DNA from: Nautiliaceae bacterium | Lineage (GTDB): Bacteria; Campylobacterota; Campylobacteria; Campylobacterales; Nautiliaceae | Assembly: GCA_027038555.1 (NCBI GenBank) | Contig: JALVVX010000002.1 | Span: 1 to 64,000 of the forward strand | Length of the DNA stretch: 64,000 nucleotides | Reading direction: 5' to 3' | Shown: positions 7,809 to 16,932 of the stretch, in pieces | Layout: each line of letters starts with the position of its first letter | Numbering within the stretch: position 1 is the first letter of the stretch | The notes under the pieces: generated by a model | The model's input: only the letters and a program-made list of their open reading frames with translations | The model's database searches: none | What the model was told of the DNA's origin: nothing | Program-made: the position numbers and the translations under genes

Positions 7809-9566
7809 CTATCCTTTATATATTTTATCCCCGATTTGCTTATATCTTTGATAATAGTATCTTACAAATTCATCCGCTTTTTTATTCAGAGGAAAATAAT
7901 TTTTATCTTTATAAATAAATTTATCAAGAAAAATTTTAGCATCCTGTTTTTCTTCATATGTTTTGGCTAAATCAAGATAAGTTTTTTTATACCATTCTTT
8001 TAATTTTTCATAGTTTTCATAATTATATTCTAAACTTTTACCGTTAAAACTTATAACTTCATTTTCAAAAAGTCCGGTTAAATGTATAAGGCCTTCTATA
8101 TAATAAGGCAACACCTCATCAACCTCCATCCATGAAATAAGTCCTACCGCTCTTTTTATCGTATCTTCCAAAACAGCTTCGATTAAATTTTTATCTTCAT
8201 TTTCAAAAAACGCCATAAGACCGCCGGTTGTAGCCTTAAACTCTTCTACATTTTTAAACATACCGGAATTATTCATTTTACTCTCGGTATCAATATCTAC
8301 CCATAAAATGTGGCCAAATTCGTGTCCAATAGTAGTAATATCATAAACTTTTATAAATTTCTCTTTATTTTCAAGATTTTCATAAAACTTATCCATAAAC
8401 TCTCTGCCTAAAATTTCATAACTCAACTCCATTTTAGGTCTGGCTTTTATATCTTCATAAACTTTGTCTACAAAGGCAAATATTTTTTTGCCTTTTTCTA
8501 AACTTACCTTTTCATCATTTGGCACGACCTGTGCAGAGAAAAGTCCGTTAAATTCAGCTCCGTAAAAAAGAGCAGGAGATGAAATATAAAGCTGTGTCTT
8601 TTTTATATTTCCAAGAGCAAAATTTAAAAGTTTTTCGTTTTTGCAGTATTTTTTATACATTGAAACGATATTTTCTTTAACTTCACTTTTAAGATATGGA
8701 TTTTTGATTCTTACGTCAAGTTCAAGCGCTACGGCTTTACGGTATTTATCTTCATAATATTCAAGAGGATGTCCCACCTGAATAGGTGATTTTATATCCA
8801 TCCATATTCTGTCTACATTCGCCCATTTTTTTACGACTTCTTTTGGATTTTTTTCTAAAAGGGCCGTTTTTATGGCATTCAGATACAAAATCCAGTTTAT
8901 TTTAAATTCATCCTCAAAATTTTCAAGCCCGACAATCAGCTCATCAATTGCCTTAACTGCCTCTTCAACTTCTTCGGTAAATACATCATAATAGCATTTA
9001 TTTATATACCCGCTCTCAGTTTTAATTAATGCCGAATAACACCTGTCACTGACTTCTCCGTCATAAAAATCAATTAAATCTTTCTCAATAAGATATGCCA
9101 TAATCTTTGCTTCATCTGCGCCGAATTCAAAAGAGAGGTTTTCATTTATCGTATGAATAATATGCTTTGTCCAGTTTGGCTGCCACTTGCTAAAAGCTAT
9201 ACCTATTTTATGAATACCTCTAAGAAGCTCGCAGTAAAACCCGCCCACATAAGGACAAAGCTCTTCTATTAGTTTTTCATGCTCTTTTAACCAAAAGTTT
9301 TTTGTAAGCTCGTACAAATCAAGCTGTATTTCTTTAATATCTGATTCAGAAAAATTACCGCGTCTTAACAGGTTCATAACGGCATCTTCCCTTAGATGAA
9401 AAAACCTTTTTTTAAGTGCTAAAAGATTATCTTCGTTTATTTCCAAATTAAGAGTTCTTAAAATCTCTTCAAATAAAGCCCTCATATCATCGGGACATTT
9501 TTTAAAATATCCGTTTATTCTCTCATCTCTTTTTCTTACAATTTCATAAGCCTCTTTTAAAAACAT
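7809..9566 (-). CDS. ciaB: CiaB-family protein with zinc-peptidase motif
   Basis: The 585-residue protein resembles the Campylobacterota family annotated as Campylobacter invasion antigen B (about 610 residues), including a PIQVGHPLEYYEDKYRKA segment. The assignment comes from recalled family features. It has no signal peptide or transmembrane helix. An HEFGH motif (His415-His419) within TTIGHEFGHILWVD matches the HExxH zinc site of metallopeptidases, with glutamate-rich sequence following that could give the third ligand. In a free-living vent organism a host-invasion role is unlikely, and a cytosolic peptidase is a reasonable alternative. It lies between a small hypothetical gene and a toxin-antitoxin pair. 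Confidence 0.68.
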   Translation of the reverse strand: MFLKEAYEIVRKRDERINGYFKKCPDDMRALFEEILRTLNLEINEDNLLALKKRFFHLREDAVMNLLRRGNFSESDIKEIQLDLYELTKNFWLKEHEKLIEELCPYVGGFYCELLRGIHKIGIAFSKWQPNWTKHIIHTINENLSFEFGADEAKIMAYLIEKDLIDFYDGEVSDRCYSALIKTESGYINKCYYDVFTEEVEEAVKAIDELIVGLENFEDEFKINWILYLNAIKTALLEKNPKEVVKKWANVDRIWMDIKSPIQVGHPLEYYEDKYRKAVALELDVRIKNPYLKSEVKENIVSMYKKYCKNEKLLNFALGNIKKTQLYISSPALFYGAEFNGLFSAQVVPNDEKVSLEKGKKIFAFVDKVYEDIKARPKMELSYEILGREFMDKFYENLENKEKFIKVYDITTIGHEFGHILWVDIDTESKMNNSGMFKNVEEFKATTGGLMAFFENEDKNLIEAVLEDTIKRAVGLISWMEVDEVLPYYIEGLIHLTGLFENEVISFNGKSLEYNYENYEKLKEWYKKTYLDLAKTYEEKQDAKIFLDKFIYKDKNYFPLNKKADEFVRYYYQRYKQIGDKIYKG

Positions 9567-9575
9567 ATATCTCCT

Positions 9576-9848
9576 TTATTCAAACAACTCACTATGACTT
9601 CCTATATCTATCAATTCTAATTGATTATTTTTGATTCTATAAACCAACAAGAAATCAGGTTTTATATGACACTCTCTAAATTCTTTAAGTTCACCTTTTA
9701 ATTGATGGTCTTTATATTTTTTATCTAATGAAATATCATTTGAAAGTTTATAAATTATATCTATAAAATTTTGTAAATCAGTATCACTTAAATTTAATTT
9801 TTTAAAAGAACGTTTAAAAGTTTTAGTCCTAACTAATTTATATTTCAT
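9576..9848 (-). CDS. yafQ: YafQ-family mRNA-interferase toxin
   Basis: A type II toxin predicted to cut mRNA on the ribosome. The 90-residue protein retains the YafQ catalytic set: His48 in KDHQLKG, His61 and Asp65 in ECHIKPDFLLVY, His85 in GSHSELF and the terminal Phe89. The register closely matches E. coli YafQ. Its start overlaps the antitoxin gene by 11 bp, the usual antitoxin-first order. All catalytic residues are present, so it looks functional. The module is probably an accessory insertion between the CiaB-like gene and the redox operon. Confidence 0.88.
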   Translation of the reverse strand: MKYKLVRTKTFKRSFKKLNLSDTDLQNFIDIIYKLSNDISLDKKYKDHQLKGELKEFRECHIKPDFLLVYRIKNNQLELIDIGSHSELFE

Positions 9849-10095
9849 TTTTTAAATCGCTAACTAACTCTTCAATACTATTAAAACTTTCAACTTTTCC
9901 TTCATTAGCTTCTTTAATCGCTTTTTTTAACCTGTCACTTGGAAGTTTAATTTCAAAAGGAAGCCCTCCTACAAGTCTTACTTTATTCAAAAAAATATTT
10001 ATAGCATCACTTGCCGTAATTCCATACTCTTTAAAAATTTTTTTAGCTTCTTCCCATGCAACAGGGTCTACTTTAATTGATGTCTGTTTTCTCAT
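9838..10095 (-). CDS. dinJ: DinJ/RelB-family antitoxin
   Basis: The partner antitoxin of the adjacent YafQ-like toxin. The 85-residue protein has an N-terminal ribbon-helix-helix domain (TSIKVDPVAWEEAKKIF ... ITASDAINIFLNKV) for DNA binding. It has a C-terminal acidic region (NSIEELVSDLKNEI) expected to wrap the toxin. It precedes and overlaps the toxin gene. A perfect 7-bp inverted repeat over its ribosome-binding region is a plausible autoregulatory operator. Confidence 0.87.
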   Translation of the reverse strand: MRKQTSIKVDPVAWEEAKKIFKEYGITASDAINIFLNKVRLVGGLPFEIKLPSDRLKKAIKEANEGKVESFNSIEELVSDLKNEI

Positions 10096-10096
10096 T

Positions 10097-10114
10097 ATAA
10101 TTCCTTTGAATTAT
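10097..10114. promoter_or_regulatory. Candidate DinJ operator
   Basis: A perfect inverted repeat, ATAATTC-CTTT-GAATTAT, starts two bases upstream of the antitoxin start codon and overlaps its ribosome-binding site. Ribbon-helix-helix antitoxins usually bind palindromes at this position to repress their own operon. Binding is inferred. Confidence 0.5.
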
Positions 10115-10158
10115 TTTTCACATTATATCATTAAAATATAATTTTTCAAAAACAGACA

Positions 10159-10485
10159 TTACCAGTCATTCCAGGAATGCACTTTTTTAATTATTTGCCA
10201 CTCATCTATTTTTGATATTGCACTAAATCCTATATCTGATAAGTAATTTTCATCAAAATGAATCTTACTTATCACATATCCTCCGTTTCTTAGTGCCCTG
10301 AAAAGTTTTTTAATGTCTTCTTTTTTGTCTATAACAATAAAATGAAAAAATCTTTTGTAATTAAAATCACCCTCTATTTTTTCAATATTGTATGAAGCCA
10401 ATGAAAAAAGGGAAGGATTTGTAGTGGCGATGTTTAAATTTTCTTCATCATTTATACTTTTTATTATATCTACCACATTTTCCAT
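10159..10485 (-). CDS. Hypothetical protein (108 aa)
   Basis: I do not recognise a family with confidence. The 108-residue soluble protein has alternating hydrophobic strands and helices. The segment KKLFRALRNGGYVI resembles the late strand of a Rossmann-like methyltransferase fold, but no S-adenosylmethionine-binding glycine motif is present. The C-terminus has a run of aromatic residues (KIDEWQ ... VHSWNDW). It is the last of four co-directional genes with two ferredoxin:thioredoxin reductase subunits and a 97-residue protein, so a redox-related role is possible. Confidence 0.6.
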   Translation of the reverse strand: MENVVDIIKSINDEENLNIATTNPSLFSLASYNIEKIEGDFNYKRFFHFIVIDKKEDIKKLFRALRNGGYVISKIHFDENYLSDIGFSAISKIDEWQIIKKVHSWNDW

Positions 10486-10528
10486 ATCATTTACTCCTAA
10501 AATTTTACATTTTCAATTTTTCATTTTA

Positions 10529-10822
10529 TTATATGCTTCCGTAAGAGTAAAGCTCTCTGAATAAAAATGCTTCTACTATTTCTGCGATGTTCATATCGCT
10601 TCTTGGAGTCATCAGAGGTTCAGCTCCCATTTCCAAAAAGTCAAAAACATACTCTTCTTTGGGGGTAACAAAAAAATGAACCGACCCTAAAAGGTCGTCT
10701 CTGTTTTGGACATATTCTATTTTTTCAATTTTGCCTTCATTTACAAACACTTTTGCAAATTTTTCCGCTTCACTTGAAGGAGTGCATACGTCATTTTTGA
10801 GAGGAATTCCAAGTATAAACAT
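10529..10822 (-). CDS. Hypothetical protein of the redox operon (97 aa)
   Basis: A 97-residue soluble protein I cannot assign. It begins directly after the stop of the reductase-rhodanese fusion, with no gap, so it is surely translated from the same mRNA. It has strand-forming hydrophobic segments (MFILGIPLK, VHFFVTP, YVFDFLEMG) and a C-terminal helix (NIAEIVEAFLFREL). The compact alpha/beta pattern faintly recalls NifX-like proteins, but no diagnostic residue supports that. It has one cysteine only (VCTPSSEAE). Confidence 0.62.
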   Translation of the reverse strand: MFILGIPLKNDVCTPSSEAEKFAKVFVNEGKIEKIEYVQNRDDLLGSVHFFVTPKEEYVFDFLEMGAEPLMTPRSDMNIAEIVEAFLFRELYSYGSI

Positions 10823-11551
10823 TTATCCCCTTTCTATTTCGCCGTAATAGCTTGCAATTCCGTAAGTTAAATTTCCTACTTTATCAAATCCAAGCTGTTG
10901 TTGCAAAGCTCTTTGAAGATATGCGCTTCTGCTTCCGACATGACAGTAAATAATAATTCTTTCATCTTTGAGTTTCATCCATTCATCCAAATCATACTGA
11001 ACCCTGCTTATAGGGAGTAATTTATCAGTTCCTTTAATTCTTGCCATTTCATGCTCAAAAGGCTCTCTTATATCAATAAGTTTGAAATTAACAAGTCCTT
11101 TTTCGCGGGCTTTAAGCAGCATTTCAAGCTCTTCGCCCAAAATCTGCTCTTTTTCCAAAATTGTTTCAAGCTCAGCTACATTCAGTCCTTCTACATCTTT
11201 GTGCTCATGCGGGTGTGTGTTTTCATAATTTTCAACATATTCAGGTGAACAAAATATTCCGCAATGGCAAACCCCTTCTTCCGGGATTTCTTTTTCAATA
11301 GCCTGAGGACACGGACAGATTCTGTTATCACTACTTACATATTTGCCGTCTTTTTCTTCTACCGGAAAACACGGGCAAAATCTTTTGCCATAAAGTATTT
11401 TATTATTCGTAAGACCCTTTAAAATTCTCTCAACCACTTCCTCATCAGCATTGAATTTCCAATTAAACTGCTTTACTACTTTATGAGCGAATTTTTCAGT
11501 TTTTAAAAATTCCTGTTGAAATTCAGGCGAATTTATATCAACCGTTTTCAT
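10823..11551 (-). CDS. Ferredoxin:thioredoxin reductase catalytic subunit fused to rhodanese
   Basis: The first about 125 residues form a ferredoxin:thioredoxin reductase catalytic (beta) domain with the pattern CPC ... CPC ... CHCGIFC. Those cysteines hold the 4Fe-4S cluster and the active disulfide. After a helical linker, residues about 155-242 form a rhodanese domain with LIDIREPFEHEMA and an intact active-site loop, IIYCHVGSRS. The fusion is unusual and would link ferredoxin-driven disulfide reduction with persulfide transfer. The preceding gene encodes the catalytic domain alone and they meet at 11551. No variable (alpha) subunit is present; some archaeal and bacterial enzymes lack one. 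Confidence 0.87.
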   Translation of the reverse strand: MKTVDINSPEFQQEFLKTEKFAHKVVKQFNWKFNADEEVVERILKGLTNNKILYGKRFCPCFPVEEKDGKYVSSDNRICPCPQAIEKEIPEEGVCHCGIFCSPEYVENYENTHPHEHKDVEGLNVAELETILEKEQILGEELEMLLKAREKGLVNFKLIDIREPFEHEMARIKGTDKLLPISRVQYDLDEWMKLKDERIIIYCHVGSRSAYLQRALQQQLGFDKVGNLTYGIASYYGEIERG

Positions 11552-11895
11552 TAATTACCTTTAAGTTCAGTTTCAATTTCCTGACATTTTTCAGGATTAC
11601 AAAAAATACCGCAGTGACAGCAACCCTCTTTTACTTCATGGTCAATTGCCGGTTTACAAGGACATATTCTATCTTCCTTATCTCCCATAGGAATAAAACA
11701 AGGACAGTATCTTTTTCCATACATTAATTTATTTCTTGTAAGTCCCATAACAATAGCATCATAAACTTCTTTATTCGGGTTTAAACACCAGTTAAACTGT
11801 TTAACTACTTTTTCTACAAATTTTTTTGTTTTTTCCTCTTCTTGTTTAAACTCTTCCGAATTCAAATCAACATCTGTTCTTTTTGGTGCAAGCAT
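11551..11895 (-). CDS. Ferredoxin:thioredoxin reductase, catalytic subunit
   Basis: A stand-alone 114-residue catalytic subunit that would pass single electrons from ferredoxin to thioredoxin disulfides through a 4Fe-4S centre. The motif is CPCFIPMG, then RICPCKPAI, then CCHCGIFC, with all expected cysteines plus extra ones near the C-terminus (NPEKCQE). It heads a four-gene minus-strand operon and shares 1 bp with the next gene, the reductase-rhodanese fusion. In autotrophs with abundant reduced ferredoxin this can replace NADPH-dependent thioredoxin reductase. The thioredoxin partner is not in the window. Confidence 0.88.
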   Translation of the reverse strand: MLAPKRTDVDLNSEEFKQEEEKTKKFVEKVVKQFNWCLNPNKEVYDAIVMGLTRNKLMYGKRYCPCFIPMGDKEDRICPCKPAIDHEVKEGCCHCGIFCNPEKCQEIETELKGN

Positions 11896-12021
11896 TATAT
11901 CTCCTTTTTTTATTTCATTTTATCAAAGGAGATTAAAAAAGTCAAAAAAAGACAAATTTCATCTTTATTGAAATTTTTTTAATCAAAAACTGATTAATTT
12001 TTAATCAATTAAAACAAAAAA

Positions 12022-12040
12022 TATCTTGTTTTTTAAGATA
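12022..12040 (+). promoter_or_regulatory. Inverted repeat and weak promoter upstream of glnB
   Basis: TATCTT-N7-AAGATA forms a 6-bp inverted repeat 32 bp before glnB and overlaps a TAAAAT hexamer (12039-12044) that could be the -10. No GG/GC spacing typical of sigma-54 is present. Regulation is therefore uncertain. Confidence 0.3.
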
Positions 12041-12041
12041 A

Positions 12042-13695
<1,654 letters not shown>

Positions 13696-14020
13696 TCTCC
13701 TCTTTTTCCCCTACTTTTAAATATTAAAAATTAATTTTTCTTCAAATTTTAGTATATACACTCAAAACCACATCTTAAAACTAAACATTCAAAACTCATA
13801 ACTCTCCCTTCTTCCCATTCACTCATTTACTAATATACTAATTATAAACAATAAATAAATTCACTCCGCAAAAAGTGCAAATTTTTACCGCTTCTAAAAA
13901 GCTAAAAAATTTCTCCTTTTTCCTCCTACCTTCTCCCTACTTCCTCATCCACCCATCCTCTCTCCTCCCTACTCCCCATCCACTCATCCACCCATCCACC
14001 ATTCATCCATCCACCATTTA
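13696..14020. repeat. Composite repeat locus R2 (353-bp gene-free stretch)
   Basis: The space between amtB and the next gene (13696-14048) has no convincing gene. From about 13770 to 13855 it carries AACTC/AAAACT words and a short CATTCACT-type stretch. At 13869-13910 comes a partial copy of the 7.5-kb inverted-repeat element (exact 17-bp match at 13870-13886). From 13930 the leader TCCCTACTTCCT precedes CATCCACY units between 13946 and about 14016, interrupted once. The array ends three bases before an extended -10 promoter. The organisation suggests one repeat inserted within or beside another. Confidence 0.8.
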
Positions 14021-14029
14021 TGCTATAAT
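14021..14029 (+). promoter_or_regulatory. Extended -10 promoter after repeat R2
   Basis: TGCTATAAT is an extended -10 box (TGn plus TATAAT at 14024-14029), 20 bp before the next start codon. Any -35 would lie within the octamer array. The same ATTTATRCTATAAT context follows the array upstream of polX. Confidence 0.5.
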
Positions 14030-14048
14030 TCCTATCAAAAAGGTGTAA

Positions 14049-14717
14049 ATGTTTTTAGCAAAATCCGAATATCTCCAAAAAATAAAAAATATTGCCGATA
14101 TGGCAAGAGAACTTAATTTAAATGTGTATATATGGGGTGAAAGAGGGGTTGGCAAAAGTTTTTTAGCAAAATATATTGCCCCAAATGCCATAATAAATCC
14201 AAAAACTCCTACAATTAATCCTGTAATTATTGAAAATTTTGATAATTTAAACAATCTTCCCCAAAAAAGTTCCGTTATTATTGCCACAGGTTCCAAACCT
14301 CTTGATAAAACCATTTTTGATAAATATTTCGACCTTGATATTGAGTTAAAACCGTTAAAAGACCATCCTGAAGACATAGAAAATTTCGTCGAATATTTCA
14401 GCGAAAAAGCAAAAGAAGAACTTAAAATAAATGAAAAAACAACTATTCAAAATCCTGATATCAGTGAAAATTTAAATTCTCTCAAACGCCAAATTTATAA
14501 AAACCTTCTATTTTCAAACGATAAAAAAGATATTTTAAAAGAACTTGAAAACTATTATTTAAAAGAACATTCCACATATGAAGAAGAACTTAAAGATTTC
14601 GAAAAAACACTGTTTAGTGCCATGAAAAAAAGATATAAAAGCAAACTTAAAATTTCAGAACACCTCAAAATCAACAGGGTAACACTTACAAAAAAAATGA
14701 AGGAGCTTGATGTTTGA
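14049..14717 (+). CDS. Miniature sigma-54-activator-like regulator
   Basis: A 222-residue protein resembling a shrunken NtrC-type activator. It has a Walker A motif, GERGVGKS (residues 30-37), and the segment LKPLKDHPEDIENFVEYF (from residue 100), which is very like the conserved LPPLRER-EDI region of sigma-54 activators. It ends in a Fis-type helix-turn-helix (KISEHLKINRVTLTKKMKEL). The GAFTGA loop and the usual Walker B are absent; a short VIIENFD segment may stand in. It therefore cannot remodel sigma-54 holoenzyme in the usual way. It overlaps a PAS protein gene by 8 bp. Role unknown. Confidence 0.75.
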   Translation: MFLAKSEYLQKIKNIADMARELNLNVYIWGERGVGKSFLAKYIAPNAIINPKTPTINPVIIENFDNLNNLPQKSSVIIATGSKPLDKTIFDKYFDLDIELKPLKDHPEDIENFVEYFSEKAKEELKINEKTTIQNPDISENLNSLKRQIYKNLLFSNDKKDILKELENYYLKEHSTYEEELKDFEKTLFSAMKKRYKSKLKISEHLKINRVTLTKKMKELDV

Positions 14718-15372
14718 ATTTTTTATAGAATACGACATTAATCCGGTTATATTTTTTGATTCACGGGGCAATGTAAAATACTGCAACCAGGAAGCCGAGA
14801 TGTTTTTATCTTATGTAAATGTAAAGGATATTTTTAATTTTACACTTCAAAACGCTCCTAAAGACAAAGGCATAATTACGGTATTTAAAGAGATTAAATT
14901 TAATGATTTCAGTTTCAAAGGCTTCTCAATAGGCTACCAATCGGATGAACTTATAGGAGTAAGATTTTTTATCAATACAGAAAAAAACCATATAAGCATA
15001 GAAAACCTCGAAAAGACAGATATTTTAAAACTGCTTAATTTTGCAATTGAATACATCACACTAAAACAGAAAACCAAATTCAAAATATATCCGGACCTTT
15101 CATTCAGTGAAGTTTATATAAATAAAAAAGAGCTGTTGCATATTTTTCTTGAAATATTCGAAAAACAGTCTTCCGTAGAAATCTATACCCATCTCAAAGT
15201 CGGGGAATATCTTAAAATCAACAAAAAAAAATACCCGATAATTGAAATTATTATAAAATGTCATCCGAATAAAAAAATCACTTCAAAATATTTTGAAGTA
15301 ACAACCCAAAACGACAAATACATTATAAAAATACCGTTTATTAAGGAAAAAAATGAAAATAATAATACTTGA
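14710..15372 (+). CDS. PAS-domain protein, degenerate kinase-like
   Basis: A 220-residue soluble protein. Residues about 5-95 look like a PAS domain (NPVIFFDSRGNVKYCNQEAEMF). The rest recalls dimerisation and ATPase parts of a histidine kinase (KKELLHIFLEIFEKQSSVEIY), but the glycine-rich ATP-binding boxes and an obvious H-box are missing, so catalysis is unlikely. I start at ATG 14710 behind AGGAG; TTG 14707 is possible. It overlaps its neighbours on both sides (8 and 20 bp), which suggests it partners the Fis-type regulator before it. Confidence 0.68.
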   Translation: MFEFFIEYDINPVIFFDSRGNVKYCNQEAEMFLSYVNVKDIFNFTLQNAPKDKGIITVFKEIKFNDFSFKGFSIGYQSDELIGVRFFINTEKNHISIENLEKTDILKLLNFAIEYITLKQKTKFKIYPDLSFSEVYINKKELLHIFLEIFEKQSSVEIYTHLKVGEYLKINKKKYPIIEIIIKCHPNKKITSKYFEVTTQNDKYIIKIPFIKEKNENNNT

Positions 15373-16234
15373 TACAGAAACGACAGGAAATAAAGACGAA
15401 GACAGAATATGTCAGTTAAGTTATCTGGTTTTAAATGAGAATTTAGAAATTGAAGAAATTTACAATGAACTTGTAAAACCTCCCGTGGATATTAAATTTG
15501 AAGCAATGGCCGTCCATCACATAACGCCAGAAATGGTTGAAAATAAACCCAAAATAAAATTCACAAAGGCTTACAAAAGACTTAAAGAGCTAAATTCTCC
15601 TGAAAATTTGATTGTAATTCATAATGCAAAGTTTGATTTGGATATGCTTAAAAAAGAGGATTTTAATCCGTATTTTAAACTTATTGATACATTTAGAATA
15701 TTAAAACATCTTATGCCGGAAGGTAAATTTTCACTTCAATACAACAGATACGCTCTTGGTCTTTATAAAAAAGAGAATGAAATATGTGAAAAACACAATA
15801 TCGAAATAAATGCTCACGACGCTCTTGGCGATGTGGTGGTTTTATATCTTTTATACAAATACATCAATGAAAATTTTGATAAAAGCACAGAAGAGCTTAT
15901 CGAACTTACCAAAAAACCGGTACTTCACGATAAATTCTATCAGGGCAAATACAAATTTGAAAAAATCAGAGACATTTTGATAAAAGACCCTGATTATATC
16001 GAATATATGCTAAGTCTCACAGACCTGGACCCCGATGTAAAATACTCAATAGAACATTATCTTGAAAATCTGGATGAAGAGCCTCAATTTAGATTCGGAA
16101 TTGGCAAATACAAAGGAATGCTTATTGAAGATGTAGCTGAAATTGATATACAATACCTCTCTTGGGCTTATCATAATATGAAAATGGGTAAATGGATGAG
16201 AAAAAAAATCGGAGAGATTTTAGGAAAAAATTAA
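15353..16234 (+). CDS. DEDDh 3'-5' exonuclease (exonuclease X / DnaQ-like)
   Basis: A 293-residue nuclease. The first about 185 residues carry DnaQ-family motifs: ExoI DTETTG (Asp7, Glu9), ExoII IVIHNAKFDLDML and ExoIIIe NAHDALGD with the catalytic His and Asp. The C-terminal region (about 245-293, RFGIGKYKGMLIEDVAEID ... YLSWAYHNM) matches the small domain found after exonuclease X. It would trim DNA 3' ends in repair. It overlaps the PAS gene by 20 bp and is convergent with livF, sharing 4 bp. Being co-transcribed with a regulator pair is odd for a repair nuclease. Confidence 0.86.
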   Translation: MKIIILDTETTGNKDEDRICQLSYLVLNENLEIEEIYNELVKPPVDIKFEAMAVHHITPEMVENKPKIKFTKAYKRLKELNSPENLIVIHNAKFDLDMLKKEDFNPYFKLIDTFRILKHLMPEGKFSLQYNRYALGLYKKENEICEKHNIEINAHDALGDVVVLYLLYKYINENFDKSTEELIELTKKPVLHDKFYQGKYKFEKIRDILIKDPDYIEYMLSLTDLDPDVKYSIEHYLENLDEEPQFRFGIGKYKGMLIEDVAEIDIQYLSWAYHNMKMGKWMRKKIGEILGKN

Positions 16235-16932
16235 TCCATCCCTAAATATTTTTTCTTAATTTCATCGCTTTTTAAAAGTGCTTTTGCATCATCTTCCAAA
16301 ACAATTTTACCGTTTTCCATAACATATCCGCGGTTTGCGATTTTCAATGCCGCCGCCGCGTTTTGTTCTACCAAAAGGATTGTAACGTCATCTTCTTTAT
16401 TTAATTTTATTAAAATTTCAAAAACTTCTTTTACAATTTTCGGAGCAAGACCGAGTGAGGGCTCATCAAGTACAAGCATTTTCGGCTCACTCATCAAAGC
16501 CCTTGCAATTGCAAGCATCTGCTGCTCCCCACCGCTTAAACTTCCACCATATGTATCTCTTTTTTGTTTAAGTCTCGGAAATATCTCATACATCGTATCT
16601 CTTAATTTTTCATAGTTTTCATCATTTATATATGCACCAATTCTCAAATTTTCTTCAACTGTTAAATTTATAAATATTTTTCTTCCCTCAGGCACAAGTG
16701 CCATACCTCTTTTTACAATCGCATGAGTTGGCAAATCCGAAATATCGGCTTCAAAGAAATCTACTTTGCCTTCTTTTTTAACCATATTAAAAATTGCATT
16801 TAATGTCGAAGTTTTCCCGGCACCGTTTGCACCGATTATAGTTACTATCTCTTTTGCACCCACATTAAAATCAATTCCCCTTACAGCTTCTATTACACCG
16901 TATTTTACTTTTAAATTATTCACCTTCAACAT
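16231..16932 (-). CDS. livF: Branched-chain amino-acid type ABC transporter ATPase LivF
   Basis: An ABC ATPase of the LivF family, 233 residues, with Walker A GANGAGKT, signature LSGGEQQML, Walker B MLVLDEP and the H-loop position replaced by the family's usual VEQNA. It overlaps livG by 17 bp. The permeases LivH/LivM and binding protein LivK are not adjacent, so the pair must serve permeases elsewhere. UrtE of the urea transporter is a close relative and cannot be excluded. Confidence 0.9.
   Translation of the reverse strand: MLKVNNLKVKYGVIEAVRGIDFNVGAKEIVTIIGANGAGKTSTLNAIFNMVKKEGKVDFFEADISDLPTHAIVKRGMALVPEGRKIFINLTVEENLRIGAYINDENYEKLRDTMYEIFPRLKQKRDTYGGSLSGGEQQMLAIARALMSEPKMLVLDEPSLGLAPKIVKEVFEILIKLNKEDDVTILLVEQNAAAALKIANRGYVMENGKIVLEDDAKALLKSDEIKKKYLGMD

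Noticed and set aside
10529-10822. NifX-like cofactor protein
   Set aside because: Only a vague alpha/beta resemblance, with no nif genes or diagnostic residues.
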